Part shown: piece by piece, positions 27,760 to 36,185 of the stretch
How the letters are laid out: the number at the start of each line of letters is the position of its first letter
Numbering within the stretch: the first letter of the stretch is position 1
Assembly (NCBI GenBank): GCA_900473415.1
Contig: UCLR01000041.1
Coordinates: forward strand, 62,001 to 126,000
Reading direction: 5' to 3'
DNA length: 64,000 bases
Source of the DNA: Hyphomicrobiales bacterium
Lineage (GTDB): Bacteria; Pseudomonadota; Alphaproteobacteria; Rhizobiales; Beijerinckiaceae
Notes under the pieces: generated by a model
Told to the model about the DNA's origin: nothing
The model's database searches: none
Seen by the model: the letters and a program-made list of their open reading frames with translations, nothing else
Made by a program: the position numbers and the translations under genes

Positions 27760-28077
27760 ATGGCCTGGCTCTATCTTCTTGTCGCGGGCTTGTTCGAGAT
27801 CGGTTGGGCGATCGGCCTGAAATACACCCACGGCTTCACGCGGCTCTTGCCGACGCTGTTCACGCTCGCGAGCATGATCGTCAGCCTCGGCATGCTCGGT
27901 CTCGCGTTGAAATCGCTGCCGGTCGGCACCGCCTATGCGGTCTGGACTGGTATCGGCACGATCGGCACTGCGATCCTCGGCATCGTCCTGCTTGGGGAAT
28001 CGGCGGCGGTCCTGCGCCTGGCTTGCATCGGCCTGATCGTGGCCGGCATCGTCGGGCTCAAGCTGGTTTCGCCTTGA
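27760..28077 (+). CDS. sugE: Small multidrug-resistance family guanidinium exporter (Gdx/SugE)
   Basis: A 105-residue inner-membrane protein with four helices. The essential glutamate of the family is Glu13 in [18 protein letters not shown]. The [20 protein letters not shown] segment assigns it to the SugE/Gdx branch, which exports guanidinium in exchange for protons, rather than the EmrE drug branch. The guanidine-II riboswitch just upstream strongly supports this substrate. GGAGGG precedes the ATG at 27760. Confidence 0.93.
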   Translation: MAWLYLLVAGLFEIGWAIGLKYTHGFTRLLPTLFTLASMIVSLGMLGLALKSLPVGTAYAVWTGIGTIGTAILGIVLLGESAAVLRLACIGLIVAGIVGLKLVSP

Positions 28078-28083
28078 CGGCCC

Positions 28084-28254
28084 TCAGCGTCGGCGGAAGG
28101 CCTCGGGCCAGTAGCCGCTGCGTTCCAGTGCAATGATCAGGATGATGATGGCGAGCGTGACCACGATCGTCATCAGCTTCGCGTTCCAGGGTACGCCGCG
28201 CCCGATAAGCCAGATCAGGCTCAGGCCTATGATGAGGGGAACGACGATCTCCAT
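28084..28254 (-). CDS. Small membrane protein, unknown
   Basis: Fifty-six residues with two hydrophobic helices (about 3-18 and 27-43) and a polar C-terminal tail, RSGYWPEAFRRR. It resembles many short uncharacterised Hyphomicrobiales membrane proteins. It is convergent with the guanidinium exporter gene, 6 bases apart. The start at 28254 is the first ATG after the upstream non-hydrophobic reading; no strong ribosome-binding site is seen. Confidence 0.55.
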   Translation of the reverse strand: MEIVVPLIIGLSLIWLIGRGVPWNAKLMTIVVTLAIIILIIALERSGYWPEAFRRR

Positions 28255-28294
28255 GGTGCGATGGTAGCGTGCTGTTCGGCCAGGGCAACAGCCG

Positions 28295-29233
28295 TCATTC
28301 GGCTCGGCCGCTCCCAATCGCGCGCTCGCCTTCGAGCAGCGGCTTCAGCCGCGCGACCTCGGCGGCCAGGAAATCCATGAACAGCCTGACCCGGGGCGTA
28401 TGGCGCAGGTCGGGATGGGTCAGAAGCCACAGATCCGTGCCGAGCGTCGGGTCCGGCGGGGCGAGCCGTGTCAGACCCGGCCGCGCATCGCCGATGAAGC
28501 AGGGCAGGAAGCCGATGCCTATGCCGGCCTCAATCGCTTCTGCGAGGCCAAGCACGGTGTTGACCTTGTAGGCGACCCGCTCGGGCGGCACGTGGAGCGC
28601 GACATAACGGACCGCATTCAGAAGGGCGAATTCCTCGCCCATCGAGATCCAGTTCCGTTGCCAGAGCGCTTCGATCGGTGGCGGTTCGCTATCGGGGAAG
28701 TCCGCAGCGCGGCCAAAGAGCGCCCAGGCGATGCGGGCGGGCTTGCGGCCGATCAGCGTCTCGGGCGGGTTGTCGGTGGCGCGGATCGCGACATCGGCGT
28801 CGCGCTTGGAGAGATTGGCCGCCCGGTTGCCGATCAGGATGTCGAGGCGGATGTCCGGGCACTGGGCGAGAAACTGCGCGAAGAGCGGCGTCAGCAGGTC
28901 GACCACCAGCGTGTCGTTGGTCGCGACGCGCAATTCGCCGGCAGGCTTGATCTCCTGGCCGGCGAGCTTGCGGGCGAAGGCGTTGATGTCATCGTCGACG
29001 CGGGCGGCGAGCTGAACCATCTCCTCGCCGGCTGGTGTTGCGACATAGCCCGAGCGATGACGCTCGAAGAGTTTGATGCCAAGCGCCTCCTCGATCTGGC
29101 CGAGGCGGCGGAACACCGTCGAGTGATTGATGCCGAGCGCTGCCGCGGCGGCGGGCAGCGCTCGTTTGTCGGCGATGGCCTTGATGAGGCGGAAATCGTC
29201 CCAGGCCAGAGGCTTTGCGGCAGCTTGAATCAT
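28295..29233 (-). CDS. LysR-family transcriptional regulator
   Basis: A 312-residue regulator. The HTH at about residues 12-65 (AAAAALGINHSTVFRRLGQIEEALGIKLFER) is followed by a periplasmic-binding-like effector domain to about residue 300. A less common feature is the HSTVFRRLG recognition helix, seen in LysR proteins that regulate small oxidoreductase or quinone-detoxification genes. It lies 43 bases downstream of the DoxX gene on the same strand and faces the divergent dioxygenase gene. Confidence 0.9.
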   Translation of the reverse strand: MIQAAAKPLAWDDFRLIKAIADKRALPAAAAALGINHSTVFRRLGQIEEALGIKLFERHRSGYVATPAGEEMVQLAARVDDDINAFARKLAGQEIKPAGELRVATNDTLVVDLLTPLFAQFLAQCPDIRLDILIGNRAANLSKRDADVAIRATDNPPETLIGRKPARIAWALFGRAADFPDSEPPPIEALWQRNWISMGEEFALLNAVRYVALHVPPERVAYKVNTVLGLAEAIEAGIGIGFLPCFIGDARPGLTRLAPPDPTLGTDLWLLTHPDLRHTPRVRLFMDFLAAEVARLKPLLEGERAIGSGRAE

Positions 29234-29276
29234 CCGCTCAGTCTCGGACAAGGGCTCCGCCCCTTCAAGCACCGGC

Positions 29277-29702
29277 TCAGGCCAGGGCCGGCTGGACGCG
29301 GCCGTTGAAGCGGGCCGGCTTCATGGCGAAGGCACCGTCTCCGATCAGCACATGGGCGAAGGCGGTCAGCGCCAGGAAGGCGGGATATTCCCAGCCGCCA
29401 TTGGGGGCGTTGAAGACCCAGCCATTGGGAGCGTGGATCGCGAGCGCGCCGAGCAGCACGGGCAGCAGGGCGAGCGAGACATAGCGGCCATAGAAGCCGA
29501 AGAGGATGGCGAGGCCGCCAAAGAGCTCTGCCAGCATGATCGGCCAGGCGAGGATGGTCGGCAGGCCGACCTGGCCAAGGAAGCCGGCGAAACCGGCCGG
29601 GGTGAAGATGACGAGCTTGAGATAGGCGTGGGCGATGAACATGAGGCCGAGCGCGATGCGCAGGCCGAAGGCACCATAGGGGGCGAGGCGATTGTCGATC
29701 AT
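29277..29702 (-). CDS. DoxX-family membrane protein
   Basis: A 141-residue protein with four hydrophobic helices. The family signature is LRIALGLMFIAHAYLKL at the start, with ELFGGLAILFGFYGRY in the middle. DoxX-type proteins are often co-regulated with VOC dioxygenases and esterases in quinone or electrophile defence (the mhq cluster of Bacillus is a precedent). The ATG at 29702 is preceded by GGAGACACG. It is divergent from the dioxygenase gene. Confidence 0.87.
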   Translation of the reverse strand: MIDNRLAPYGAFGLRIALGLMFIAHAYLKLVIFTPAGFAGFLGQVGLPTILAWPIMLAELFGGLAILFGFYGRYVSLALLPVLLGALAIHAPNGWVFNAPNGGWEYPAFLALTAFAHVLIGDGAFAMKPARFNGRVQPALA

Positions 29703-29798
29703 GGTCGTGTCTCCTGGAACGGAACGGGACCGGCTGGTCTCGACGCAGAAGATCGGCCTGCCTGTGTCGCAAAGCAAATTGTAGTTTGGCGATAATGA

Positions 29799-29816
29799 CA
29801 TTGCGTCAGTGCAATG
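29799..29816. promoter_or_regulatory. Candidate LysR-type box between DoxX and dioxygenase genes
   Basis: Perfect six-base arms CATTGC and GCAATG flank GTCAGT. It contains a T-N11-A core, sits about 100 bases from both divergent starts, and is close to a LysR gene. Confidence 0.5.
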
Positions 29817-29919
29817 AATCGAAGCTGGCCTTTTGCCGCCGTTGCCCCAATCTCTCGGCCAACGCAGCCGAGCCGGACGGTCTGGCCCGCAAGCGAATGA
29901 GTTCACGGAGGACCACATT

Positions 29920-30852
29920 ATGCAGATCAACGGCCTTCACCACGTCACCGCCATCTCCGGCCCCGCCCGCCGCAACCTCGACTTTTACGGCCGAGTCCTC
30001 GGCCTGCGTCTGGTCAAGAAGACGGTCAATTTCGACGATCCCGGGACCTATCACCTCTATTACGGTGATGCCGATGCGGCGCCGGGCTCGATCCTGACCT
30101 TCTTCCCCTGGGATCATGCCGCTCCGGGTCGTCTCGGCGTCGGCGAGACCCAGGAGACCGTCTTCCGGGTTCCGGAAGGTTCGATCGGCTACTGGACGCA
30201 TCGCTTCGTCGAGCAGGGCGTTCCGCATGAAGCGCCGGCCAAGCGCTTCGGCGAGAGCGTGCTGAGCTTCCGCGATCCGGACGGGATGAGGCTCGCCCTC
30301 GTCGGTGTGCCTGGTGTCGAGAAGGAGCCGTCCTGGTCCGAGGGCGGCATCCCGGCAGAGCATGCGATCCGCGGCTTCCATAGCGTGAGCCTGCTGATCG
30401 CCGACGCCGCGCCGACCGCCGCGATCCTCACCGACGTCTTCGGCTTCGCCGAGGTCGCCCGCGAGGAGACCCTGATCCGCTATGCGGTGCAGGGCACGGA
30501 AGTGGGCGGCATCGTCGATCTGCGCGTCGCTGGCGGCTTCCTGCCGGCCCGGCAGGGTGCGGGCTCGGTCCACCACATCGCGTTCCGGGCGGCTGATGAC
30601 GCCGCGCAGGAGGAGATGGTGCGCCGCCTGCGGGAGAACCACGGCATCCGCACCACGGAACAGCGCGACCGGAACTACTTCCGCTCCGTCTACTTCCGCG
30701 AGCCGGGGCATGTCCTGTTCGAGATCGCGACGGATATTCCGGGCTTCGCGGTCGATGAGCCGGCGGCCGAGCTTGGCCGGGCGCTGAAGCTGCCGCCGCA
30801 GTACGAGGCGCACCGCAAGGAGATCGAGGCGGTCCTGCCCGCGCTCGACTGA
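29920..30852 (+). CDS. Ring-cleaving dioxygenase, VOC family (MhqO/MhqA-like)
   Basis: A 310-residue protein with tandem VOC modules (about 1-130 and 150-290). Metal ligands are likely His7/8 (NGLHHVTAISG), His in SVHHIAFR, and Glu in GHVLFEIATD near the end. The sequence ILTFFPWDHA and the overall length match the MhqO/MhqA group linked to hydroquinone and quinone resistance in Bacillus. The true substrate here is unknown. Start: ATG at 29920 with GGAGG upstream. Confidence 0.88.
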   Translation: MQINGLHHVTAISGPARRNLDFYGRVLGLRLVKKTVNFDDPGTYHLYYGDADAAPGSILTFFPWDHAAPGRLGVGETQETVFRVPEGSIGYWTHRFVEQGVPHEAPAKRFGESVLSFRDPDGMRLALVGVPGVEKEPSWSEGGIPAEHAIRGFHSVSLLIADAAPTAAILTDVFGFAEVAREETLIRYAVQGTEVGGIVDLRVAGGFLPARQGAGSVHHIAFRAADDAAQEEMVRRLRENHGIRTTEQRDRNYFRSVYFREPGHVLFEIATDIPGFAVDEPAAELGRALKLPPQYEAHRKEIEAVLPALD

Positions 30853-30953
30853 CGCCCTCGACAGGTTCCGGGCCGCCCGGCCCGGAACCAACCTCGCCCT
30901 GCCTGCCACTGATGGGGGCAGGGCGCCTCCGCTTCATGAAGGGAGACGAGATC

Positions 30954-31577
30954 ATGACCGACACGAAGGCCGATACCGGCTTCGTCCATGTCTTCGAGCA
31001 AGGCAGCGACCCGGCGCGCAAGCCGCTCCTGCTGCTGCACGGCACCGGCGGCGACGAGCGCGATCTGCTCGGGCTCGGCCGCACCGTCGCGCCGGGTGCA
31101 AGCCTGCTCTCACCCCGCGGTAAAGTCCTGGAAGGGGCGGCGCCGCGCTTCTTCCGCCGCCTCGCGGAAGGTGTCTTCGACGAGCACGACCTACGCCGGC
31201 GCACCGATGAGCTCGCCGATTTCGTTCTGGAGGCGCGCGAGCGCTACGGCCTGCCGGCTCCGATCGCGCTCGGCTTCTCGAACGGCGCCAACATTGCCGC
31301 CGCAATGCTGCTGCAGCGGCCCGACGTGCTCGCCGGGGCGGCTCTGCTGCGCGCCATGGTGCCCTTCGCCGAGCCGCCACGCGCGGATCTCAAGGGTAAG
31401 CCCGTGCTCGTGCTGTCGGGCGCGCTCGATCCGATCGTCCCCGCTTCCAACGCCGAGCGGCTGGCCCGCCAGCTCGGCGAGAACGGTGCTGCGGTCGACC
31501 ATCGCGTGCTGCCGGCTGGTCATGGCCTGGGCCAGGCTGATCTCAGCCTGGTTCACGACTGGATCGAGCGCCAGTAG
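30954..31577 (+). CDS. Alpha/beta hydrolase, phospholipase/carboxylesterase type (MhqD-like)
   Basis: A 207-residue hydrolase. LLLLHGTGGDERDLLGLGR forms the oxyanion region. The nucleophile Ser is in GFSNGA, Asp is in LSGALDPIVP, and His is in LPAGHGLGQ. It follows the dioxygenase by about 100 bases, the same partner order as in mhq clusters. ATGs at 30936 and 30912 are alternatives; 30954 is preferred for spacing from GGGAGACGAG. Confidence 0.87.
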   Translation: MTDTKADTGFVHVFEQGSDPARKPLLLLHGTGGDERDLLGLGRTVAPGASLLSPRGKVLEGAAPRFFRRLAEGVFDEHDLRRRTDELADFVLEARERYGLPAPIALGFSNGANIAAAMLLQRPDVLAGAALLRAMVPFAEPPRADLKGKPVLVLSGALDPIVPASNAERLARQLGENGAAVDHRVLPAGHGLGQADLSLVHDWIERQ

Positions 31578-31687
31578 CAACCCATGGTGGCCGCAGGTGG
31601 ATTGCACCGCCTGCGGCGGCCACGCTTCAGACCTCTCGGACAGAAAACGTCGGGCTGCCGCTGTAGCAGGGGATCGCGGATCGGCCG

Positions 31688-31912
31688 TCAGAGGCCGCCG
31701 GTTGTTCCGATCGGGTCGGCCACGATCAGTCGGTGTGCCCGACGGGTCTGCTCCGCCATCAGTGCTTGATCGACCCGGCGGCGGTACTCCGCCCAGGAAC
31801 CGAGATTCAGCCCGCAACTGGCGCAGGAAACGACGCTGGCGTCGGTCAGTGCCGTGGGGACCGAGACGCCGGGCGACCCGCACGCCTCGCAATGAAACCA
31901 GTCTTGCCTCAA
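31688..31912 (-). CDS. Small two-CxxC (zinc-ribbon-like) protein, unknown
   Basis: Seventy-four residues with two CxxC motifs, CEACG (residues 8-12) and CASCG (about 29-33), typical of a single zinc ribbon. It continues LGSWAEYRRRVDQAL, a helix I associate with small Hyphomicrobiales proteins of no known role. The start appears to be TTG at 31912 with AGGTCG close upstream. The last residues become low-complexity. Confidence 0.5.
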   Translation of the reverse strand: MRQDWFHCEACGSPGVSVPTALTDASVVSCASCGLNLGSWAEYRRRVDQALMAEQTRRAHRLIVADPIGTTGGL

Positions 31913-32498
31913 CGCGACCTCGACGATGCCAAGCGGTGACCGAGGCGGCTCGAAGCCGCCGTCGTCATGAATGACCAGGGCGGATGACTGGTTGCTGAAC
32001 GGCCGGCTTCCCCCTGATCTGCCGCCGGACGGCGGATTCCTATTCGAAGGGCAGGGGCGCGAGATCGTGGTTGCCCGACGCCTTCAGGCTGTCGTCGAAA
32101 GTGTTGGAAACCACGAGCCGCAGATACGGGTGCCGGCTCGCCGGACCGGAGGACGCATCTTTCCTGTTCGCCGCAGCGCGCCGAATTTGTGCGCGCCGCA
32201 CGATGAGCGACATCTGACGTCTATGTTTCATGGTGGTGATCCCGCGCCGCGGTTGGATCGTCGTCGCAAGCGCGCGCACGGGCACCCCCCATTTGGGGGA
32301 TGGCATCATCATTTTTTTGTTACGTCGGCCGGATTGAGCGGCCGCGCTAGCGCTTGGCCCCGGGCCGCGTCGAAAGAGCCCGCGCGAAGGAGCGGGAGGG
32401 TGTCAGCCGGCGAGCCGAGATCGCGGCCCCAACAGCCTCTCGGCTGTTGAAGCCGCCGGGTCGACGAGCGAGCCCCATCGGCGCTGCAGGGCGTTTTG
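31913..32498. other. Region with no confident gene
   Basis: No reading frame here has recognisable homology or a convincing start. A weak minus-strand candidate at 32040-32231 is listed separately. Base composition is still GC-rich but less biased by codon position than the flanking genes; this is a visual impression only. Confidence 0.4.
32040..32231 (-). CDS. Possible small basic protein, unknown
   Basis: Sixty-three residues from the ATG at 32231, beginning MKHRRQMSLIVRRAQIRRAA and ending NHDLAPLPFE. The N-terminal half is strongly basic and could be a short amphipathic helix. The ribosome-binding site is weak and no homology is recognised. It may be a chance reading frame. Confidence 0.25.
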   Translation of the reverse strand: MKHRRQMSLIVRRAQIRRAAANRKDASSGPASRHPYLRLVVSNTFDDSLKASGNHDLAPLPFE

Positions 32499-32783
32499 CT
32501 AACGATGTGAGGGGCGGGCGGGGACGCGCGTCGTGCAGCGCTGCACCGAGCGATAGACCGGGCGGCCGTTATGCCACGAGCGGACACGCTCCCAATGGCA
32601 TTGCGGCCGAGGGGCTGTCACCCTGCGGTGCTGGGGATGGGTCCGGACGTGTTGTGCAAGAATCACGTCGCCGCGCACCGTCGCCGGCACTTGCGGAGCG
32701 ACGGGCGCGGCGCTGGCTGAGCCGAGCCACATGGCTCCAACGAGCGAAGCGATCGCCAGGATCGGAATTCGGAAACGGGTCAA
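32499..32783 (-). CDS. Secreted small basic protein, unknown
   Basis: Ninety-four residues with a good signal peptide (RIPILAIASLVGAMWLGSASA, cleavage near AAP). A His/Arg-rich mature part follows, with two cysteines (PQCHWERVR and VQRCTTRV) that could form a disulfide. The start looks like TTG at 32783 with AAGGGGG five bases upstream. Short periplasmic proteins of this kind are common in Bosea-like genomes; the role is unknown. Confidence 0.55.
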   Translation of the reverse strand: MTRFRIPILAIASLVGAMWLGSASAAPVAPQVPATVRGDVILAQHVRTHPQHRRVTAPRPQCHWERVRSWHNGRPVYRSVQRCTTRVPARPSHR

Positions 32784-32972
32784 GGCAGCCCCCTTTTCGC
32801 AAAGACATCGCCAGCACGACCGTCCTCGATCGTGCCTCGAAAGCCTAGACCAGCCAGCCGCGGTGCGCGAGTAGGGATAGGAGGTGGGGCGCTGCGCGCC
32901 CGGCGCTCATATCGGAAACATCGCCTGCAACGAGATGGCAGGGCCAGTTCGCCCCCTGACGCTGCGCATCCG

Positions 32973-33188
32973 CTAGCGCCGGCGCGGCATCGAGCGGGCG
33001 AGATAGCCAAACGCAAACGCGACCATCGCCACAGTCAGCCCGGAGCAGATCAGGCCCGCCGGTGTTATCCGCGCGCTTCCTTGCAAGGTGATGTGCTTTC
33101 CAACGCGCATCTCGAATTCAGACCGGATCTCTTCCGGATGCGACGGAGCCGCGGTGGCGAGGGCAGTCTCTGCGGCGGCGTCGGCCAT
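32973..33188 (-). CDS. Small single-pass membrane protein, unknown
   Basis: Seventy-one residues: a polar N-terminus (MADAAAETALATAAPSHPEE), a middle basic segment and one membrane helix (about 45-64, AGLICSGLTVAMVAFAFGYL) before RSMPRRR. The positive C-terminal tail suggests a cytoplasmic C-terminus. The ATG at 33188 is chosen over an open frame that extends to 33407. The function is unknown. Confidence 0.5.
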   Translation of the reverse strand: MADAAAETALATAAPSHPEEIRSEFEMRVGKHITLQGSARITPAGLICSGLTVAMVAFAFGYLARSMPRRR

Positions 33189-33481
33189 CACGAACTCCAC
33201 ATTCGAACATCGGCCCTGCGGGAAGGGAAGCGGGTGCCGCTGGGGCAGTCGAGAGGATGCCGGTAGCGTAGCCGGTGTGGACCTTGATCGAAACCCTTGC
33301 GCAGGTGCGCGCGGATTCGTGACGTGGCGCGCGACATCTCTGCCGCCCGCCGATTGATTTCGACCCTGGGAGTTCGCCGTTGGCGACTGCCGCGCCCCCA
33401 GGCGCAATCTGGCCTGATCGACGGCAGGAAAATGCCCCGGGAGTGGACGGAGCGTTCTTAGGTGTCTGACTGCGAGTGCCT

Positions 33482-33889
33482 TCAGTTGAGCTGCTTCCTG
33501 CAGTCGAAACTCATGCTGAGAAGGGCTGCCGCGGTGGCTTCATCCACGGGGCTGACCGAGACATCTTCGTTGAATCGACCGGTCGGCCAGTCCAGTTCGG
33601 CGACGGAAAGGCCAAGCTGGCCGAGGGTACTGAAGCCGAGCGTGATCGTCGCATCTCTGACGACAGGCTTCATCTTGATGCGGCGGGCCTTCGTCATGCC
33701 GAATTGCAGAACAGAGGCGATGTAACGGAACTCGGCACGCTGAAGATCGAGCAAGAAAGTCAGGGTGATGTGGGAGCCTGGTGCGGCCTTGGCTGAACGC
33801 TCGATGGCGGAGGCGATGTCAACGGGGTCGACCGGCTGAGGCACTTTGATGAATCGATCGTAGTCTTCAATAATGATCACGCCGTCCAC
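33482..33889 (-). CDS. Unknown soluble protein
   Basis: A 135-residue protein, probably started by GTG at 33889 close behind TTAGG. Predicted alternating strands and helices (DYDRFIKVPQPVDPVDIASAIERSA and HITLTFLLDLQRAEFRYIASVL) have the regularity of a real fold. I recognise no family. It sits alone in accessory DNA of somewhat lower GC. Confidence 0.45.
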   Translation of the reverse strand: MDGVIIIEDYDRFIKVPQPVDPVDIASAIERSAKAAPGSHITLTFLLDLQRAEFRYIASVLQFGMTKARRIKMKPVVRDATITLGFSTLGQLGLSVAELDWPTGRFNEDVSVSPVDEATAAALLSMSFDCRKQLN

Positions 33890-34036
33890 CCTAATAGCTT
33901 GCGTCAGTGTGATCTACACCGCTGAGCTTGCGCGTGGCGGGTTACGCTCCTGTTCCGGGATACGCTGTCGACTCAATGCGGCTTCGCTTCGACGGGCCGT
34001 TTCCTTCAAAACACCTGCCGCGGCCTTCGTCGCTGG

Positions 34037-35779
34037 CTAGTCGACGGCCACGTCGGTCGCTTTCGCGCGGGCTGCCGGTATGCACAGGTCGATCGGGGAC
34101 CGCAGCACCGTGACGATCTCTTTGCAATCGTCTGCGCCGAAGGGCTGAATCGTATAGGTTACACCGCCGTCCTGTAAGCGCTGCCGCGCGCCGGCCCACT
34201 TGGCGTCGGCGATGAATACCGGCCCTACGCGCGCGAGCGAGGCGATTTGAGTTCGGGCCTTTCGCGTGCTGTACGCGGCATAACCTACCGAAATGACCGC
34301 CATAAACGCAGCATTGCCAGCGAGCACGATCAGCAACGCGCCTCGGACAAGTCGACCGACGGGCCCGACCTCAGCCCTGAACAAGAAAATGGCGACAGTT
34401 AAGGGAATGAGCCACAAATGCGGTGCGTATCGTGCCCACCATGCTGCCGGATTCAAGATCGCAAGGCCGACCAGCACCAACAATGAAACGCCAAGCGTGG
34501 CCGAGAAAGTCCTTGTTCGAATAGAAATAATCGACAGAACAGCCGCCAGGAGCAAGGCCGCCGAGAAGAGCGGACCAAATCCACCCGTCCGTGCGTCCGG
34601 GATCGTTGCGCCCCTGATTTCCGACTTTCGGATGATGAATGGGAGTTTTGGTTCCCCTTGCTCGCATTTCGGGCAGGAGTTGGCTGTCTCCGATGCCAGT
34701 GAAAGACCTAGCTTGGTCAATGAGGAGCGCCCGTCAAGCTGGGCCGGCATCATGTTGCGGAGGATGTCGAGCTGTCGCGAGCCCATGACAGGGTGGAAGA
34801 TATGATCGCCGCTCAAAAGGTTGGTCATATAAGGGGTGTAGCCAGGGCCTATGGTGCCGAGGAGTGCGGCGAGAACCGGCAACGCGCTTAGGATCTGCCG
34901 GCGGCGGCTAAGCACAGACACCGCCAAGACGACCGACGTGAACGCTGCTGCATAGACCAAGCCGGTGAATTTCAGGTTGGGAAGGCAGAATGCCGCTGCG
35001 CAGGTCATCAGAAGCGCCAGGGGCGACTGTCGTTTGATCCAAACGAGAGCGCCGGCCGCCATGATCGTAAACAGCGAGCCGAGCGGGCCGTCGACGTAAT
35101 ATTCGGTCAGTTGAACTGACGCCACCGGATTGGCGGCCGCCAGAGCGCCGAACAGAAGGCACGCCCAAGTCGGAGCGCGAAAGACAGCCGATGTCGCACT
35201 GCAGACTGCCGCTCCGGCTGCAACGGCGAGCACAAGGTTTGTCGCTTTGCCGGCCTGGTAGTTCCCGGAAATCGCTTCGATGCTGGCGGCCCAAATCCAG
35301 GTCGCTTTCGGGTAGTGGTTCACCCAGGTCTGGGGTGAAATGTTCGGCAGCAGCAGACTGTGAAATGGGTTCCAGCCGTCGCGGATCTGAACAATCGCGA
35401 GAGCGTGGTACGTTTGGCTGTCATATGAGAGAGCATCCAGGGCGGCCGCGAAGGCGAGTGCTATTGCCCAGGTCGCTATCAAGATTGCGGTGCCGATGGC
35501 GGCGCTCGACCACGATGCACTCCTCGTGCGATCCGCCCAGGTGCAGCAGGCGATCGAGATCAACAAGGCCAAGGCGACGTCGGCGGCGTGCAAATGCCCA
35601 CCGGCCGCCATTCTCATTGAAGCGAGAGAGATCCAGATCGCGACATGCGTCGTCGTCAGGGCGGCCATATAGGCCAGCGCCGCTTCGAGGCGAAGGGATG
35701 AATCGAGAGCCCGCCCGGCTCCGACATACGGTGTCGAAAAAGCGCTTTGATCGGTCAGTCTTACATGCTCGGAAGTCAA
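34037..35779 (-). CDS. Polytopic membrane protein, GT-C glycosyltransferase-like
   Basis: A 580-residue protein with at least 10-12 hydrophobic helices. A soluble loop after the second or third helix (LDALSYDSQTYHALAIVQIR, then DGWNPFHS and WVNHYPKATWIWAASIEAI) resembles the first periplasmic loop of GT-C transferases, which carries acidic catalytic residues. A short C-terminal globular part follows the last helix. A TTG start at 35779 is favoured by a GGGAG nine bases upstream. With the neighbouring UbiA and small flippase genes it suggests transfer of a lipid-linked sugar to a surface acceptor. That role is inference. Confidence 0.6.
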   Translation of the reverse strand: MTSEHVRLTDQSAFSTPYVGAGRALDSSLRLEAALAYMAALTTTHVAIWISLASMRMAAGGHLHAADVALALLISIACCTWADRTRSASWSSAAIGTAILIATWAIALAFAAALDALSYDSQTYHALAIVQIRDGWNPFHSLLLPNISPQTWVNHYPKATWIWAASIEAISGNYQAGKATNLVLAVAAGAAVCSATSAVFRAPTWACLLFGALAAANPVASVQLTEYYVDGPLGSLFTIMAAGALVWIKRQSPLALLMTCAAAFCLPNLKFTGLVYAAAFTSVVLAVSVLSRRRQILSALPVLAALLGTIGPGYTPYMTNLLSGDHIFHPVMGSRQLDILRNMMPAQLDGRSSLTKLGLSLASETANSCPKCEQGEPKLPFIIRKSEIRGATIPDARTGGFGPLFSAALLLAAVLSIISIRTRTFSATLGVSLLVLVGLAILNPAAWWARYAPHLWLIPLTVAIFLFRAEVGPVGRLVRGALLIVLAGNAAFMAVISVGYAAYSTRKARTQIASLARVGPVFIADAKWAGARQRLQDGGVTYTIQPFGADDCKEIVTVLRSPIDLCIPAARAKATDVAVD

Positions 35780-35814
35780 TGCGTCATGCTCCCCTAGCGC
35801 CGACGATGGCTGCC

Positions 35815-36174
35815 TTAGGTCCGTGCGACCAGCGTGACACCCATGACAATGACGGCGATTCCGACAAGTCGCGGAGCCGTCATGTTGTCGCTGAAAAACC
35901 ACCATCCAGAGAATGTCGTGAGCACAAGGCCGAGCCCGGTGAAGGGGTAAGCCTGCGATAGCTCCAACCGGCTCAGGGCGCTGAGCCACAGCAGGGTGGC
36001 AACGCCATAACATACCAACCCCGCCAGGACGCCTGGGGTGAGCAGGGCTATCATAAAGTTTTCCGTGGGATCGGTCGAGCTATTGACCGAGCCCAAGCCA
36101 TATTTGAAGAAAATCTGACCGAGCGCTGAAAGCATTACGCTTGCTATAATTGTAGGAACAGCGGCCAGATGCAT
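35815..36174 (-). CDS. Small EamA/SMR-type membrane protein (ArnE/F-like)
   Basis: A 119-residue protein with four helices. It has SALGQIFFKYGLGSV early, PFTGLGLVLTTFSGWWFFSD and a final VGIAVIVMGVTLVART. Half-EamA proteins such as ArnE/ArnF flip undecaprenyl-linked sugars across the inner membrane. Its position between the UbiA-type and GT-C-like genes supports a flippase role, which I infer. The ATG at 36174 starts 11 bases after the UbiA gene's stop. Confidence 0.7.
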   Translation of the reverse strand: MHLAAVPTIIASVMLSALGQIFFKYGLGSVNSSTDPTENFMIALLTPGVLAGLVCYGVATLLWLSALSRLELSQAYPFTGLGLVLTTFSGWWFFSDNMTAPRLVGIAVIVMGVTLVART

Positions 36175-36185
36175 GACTACACCTT

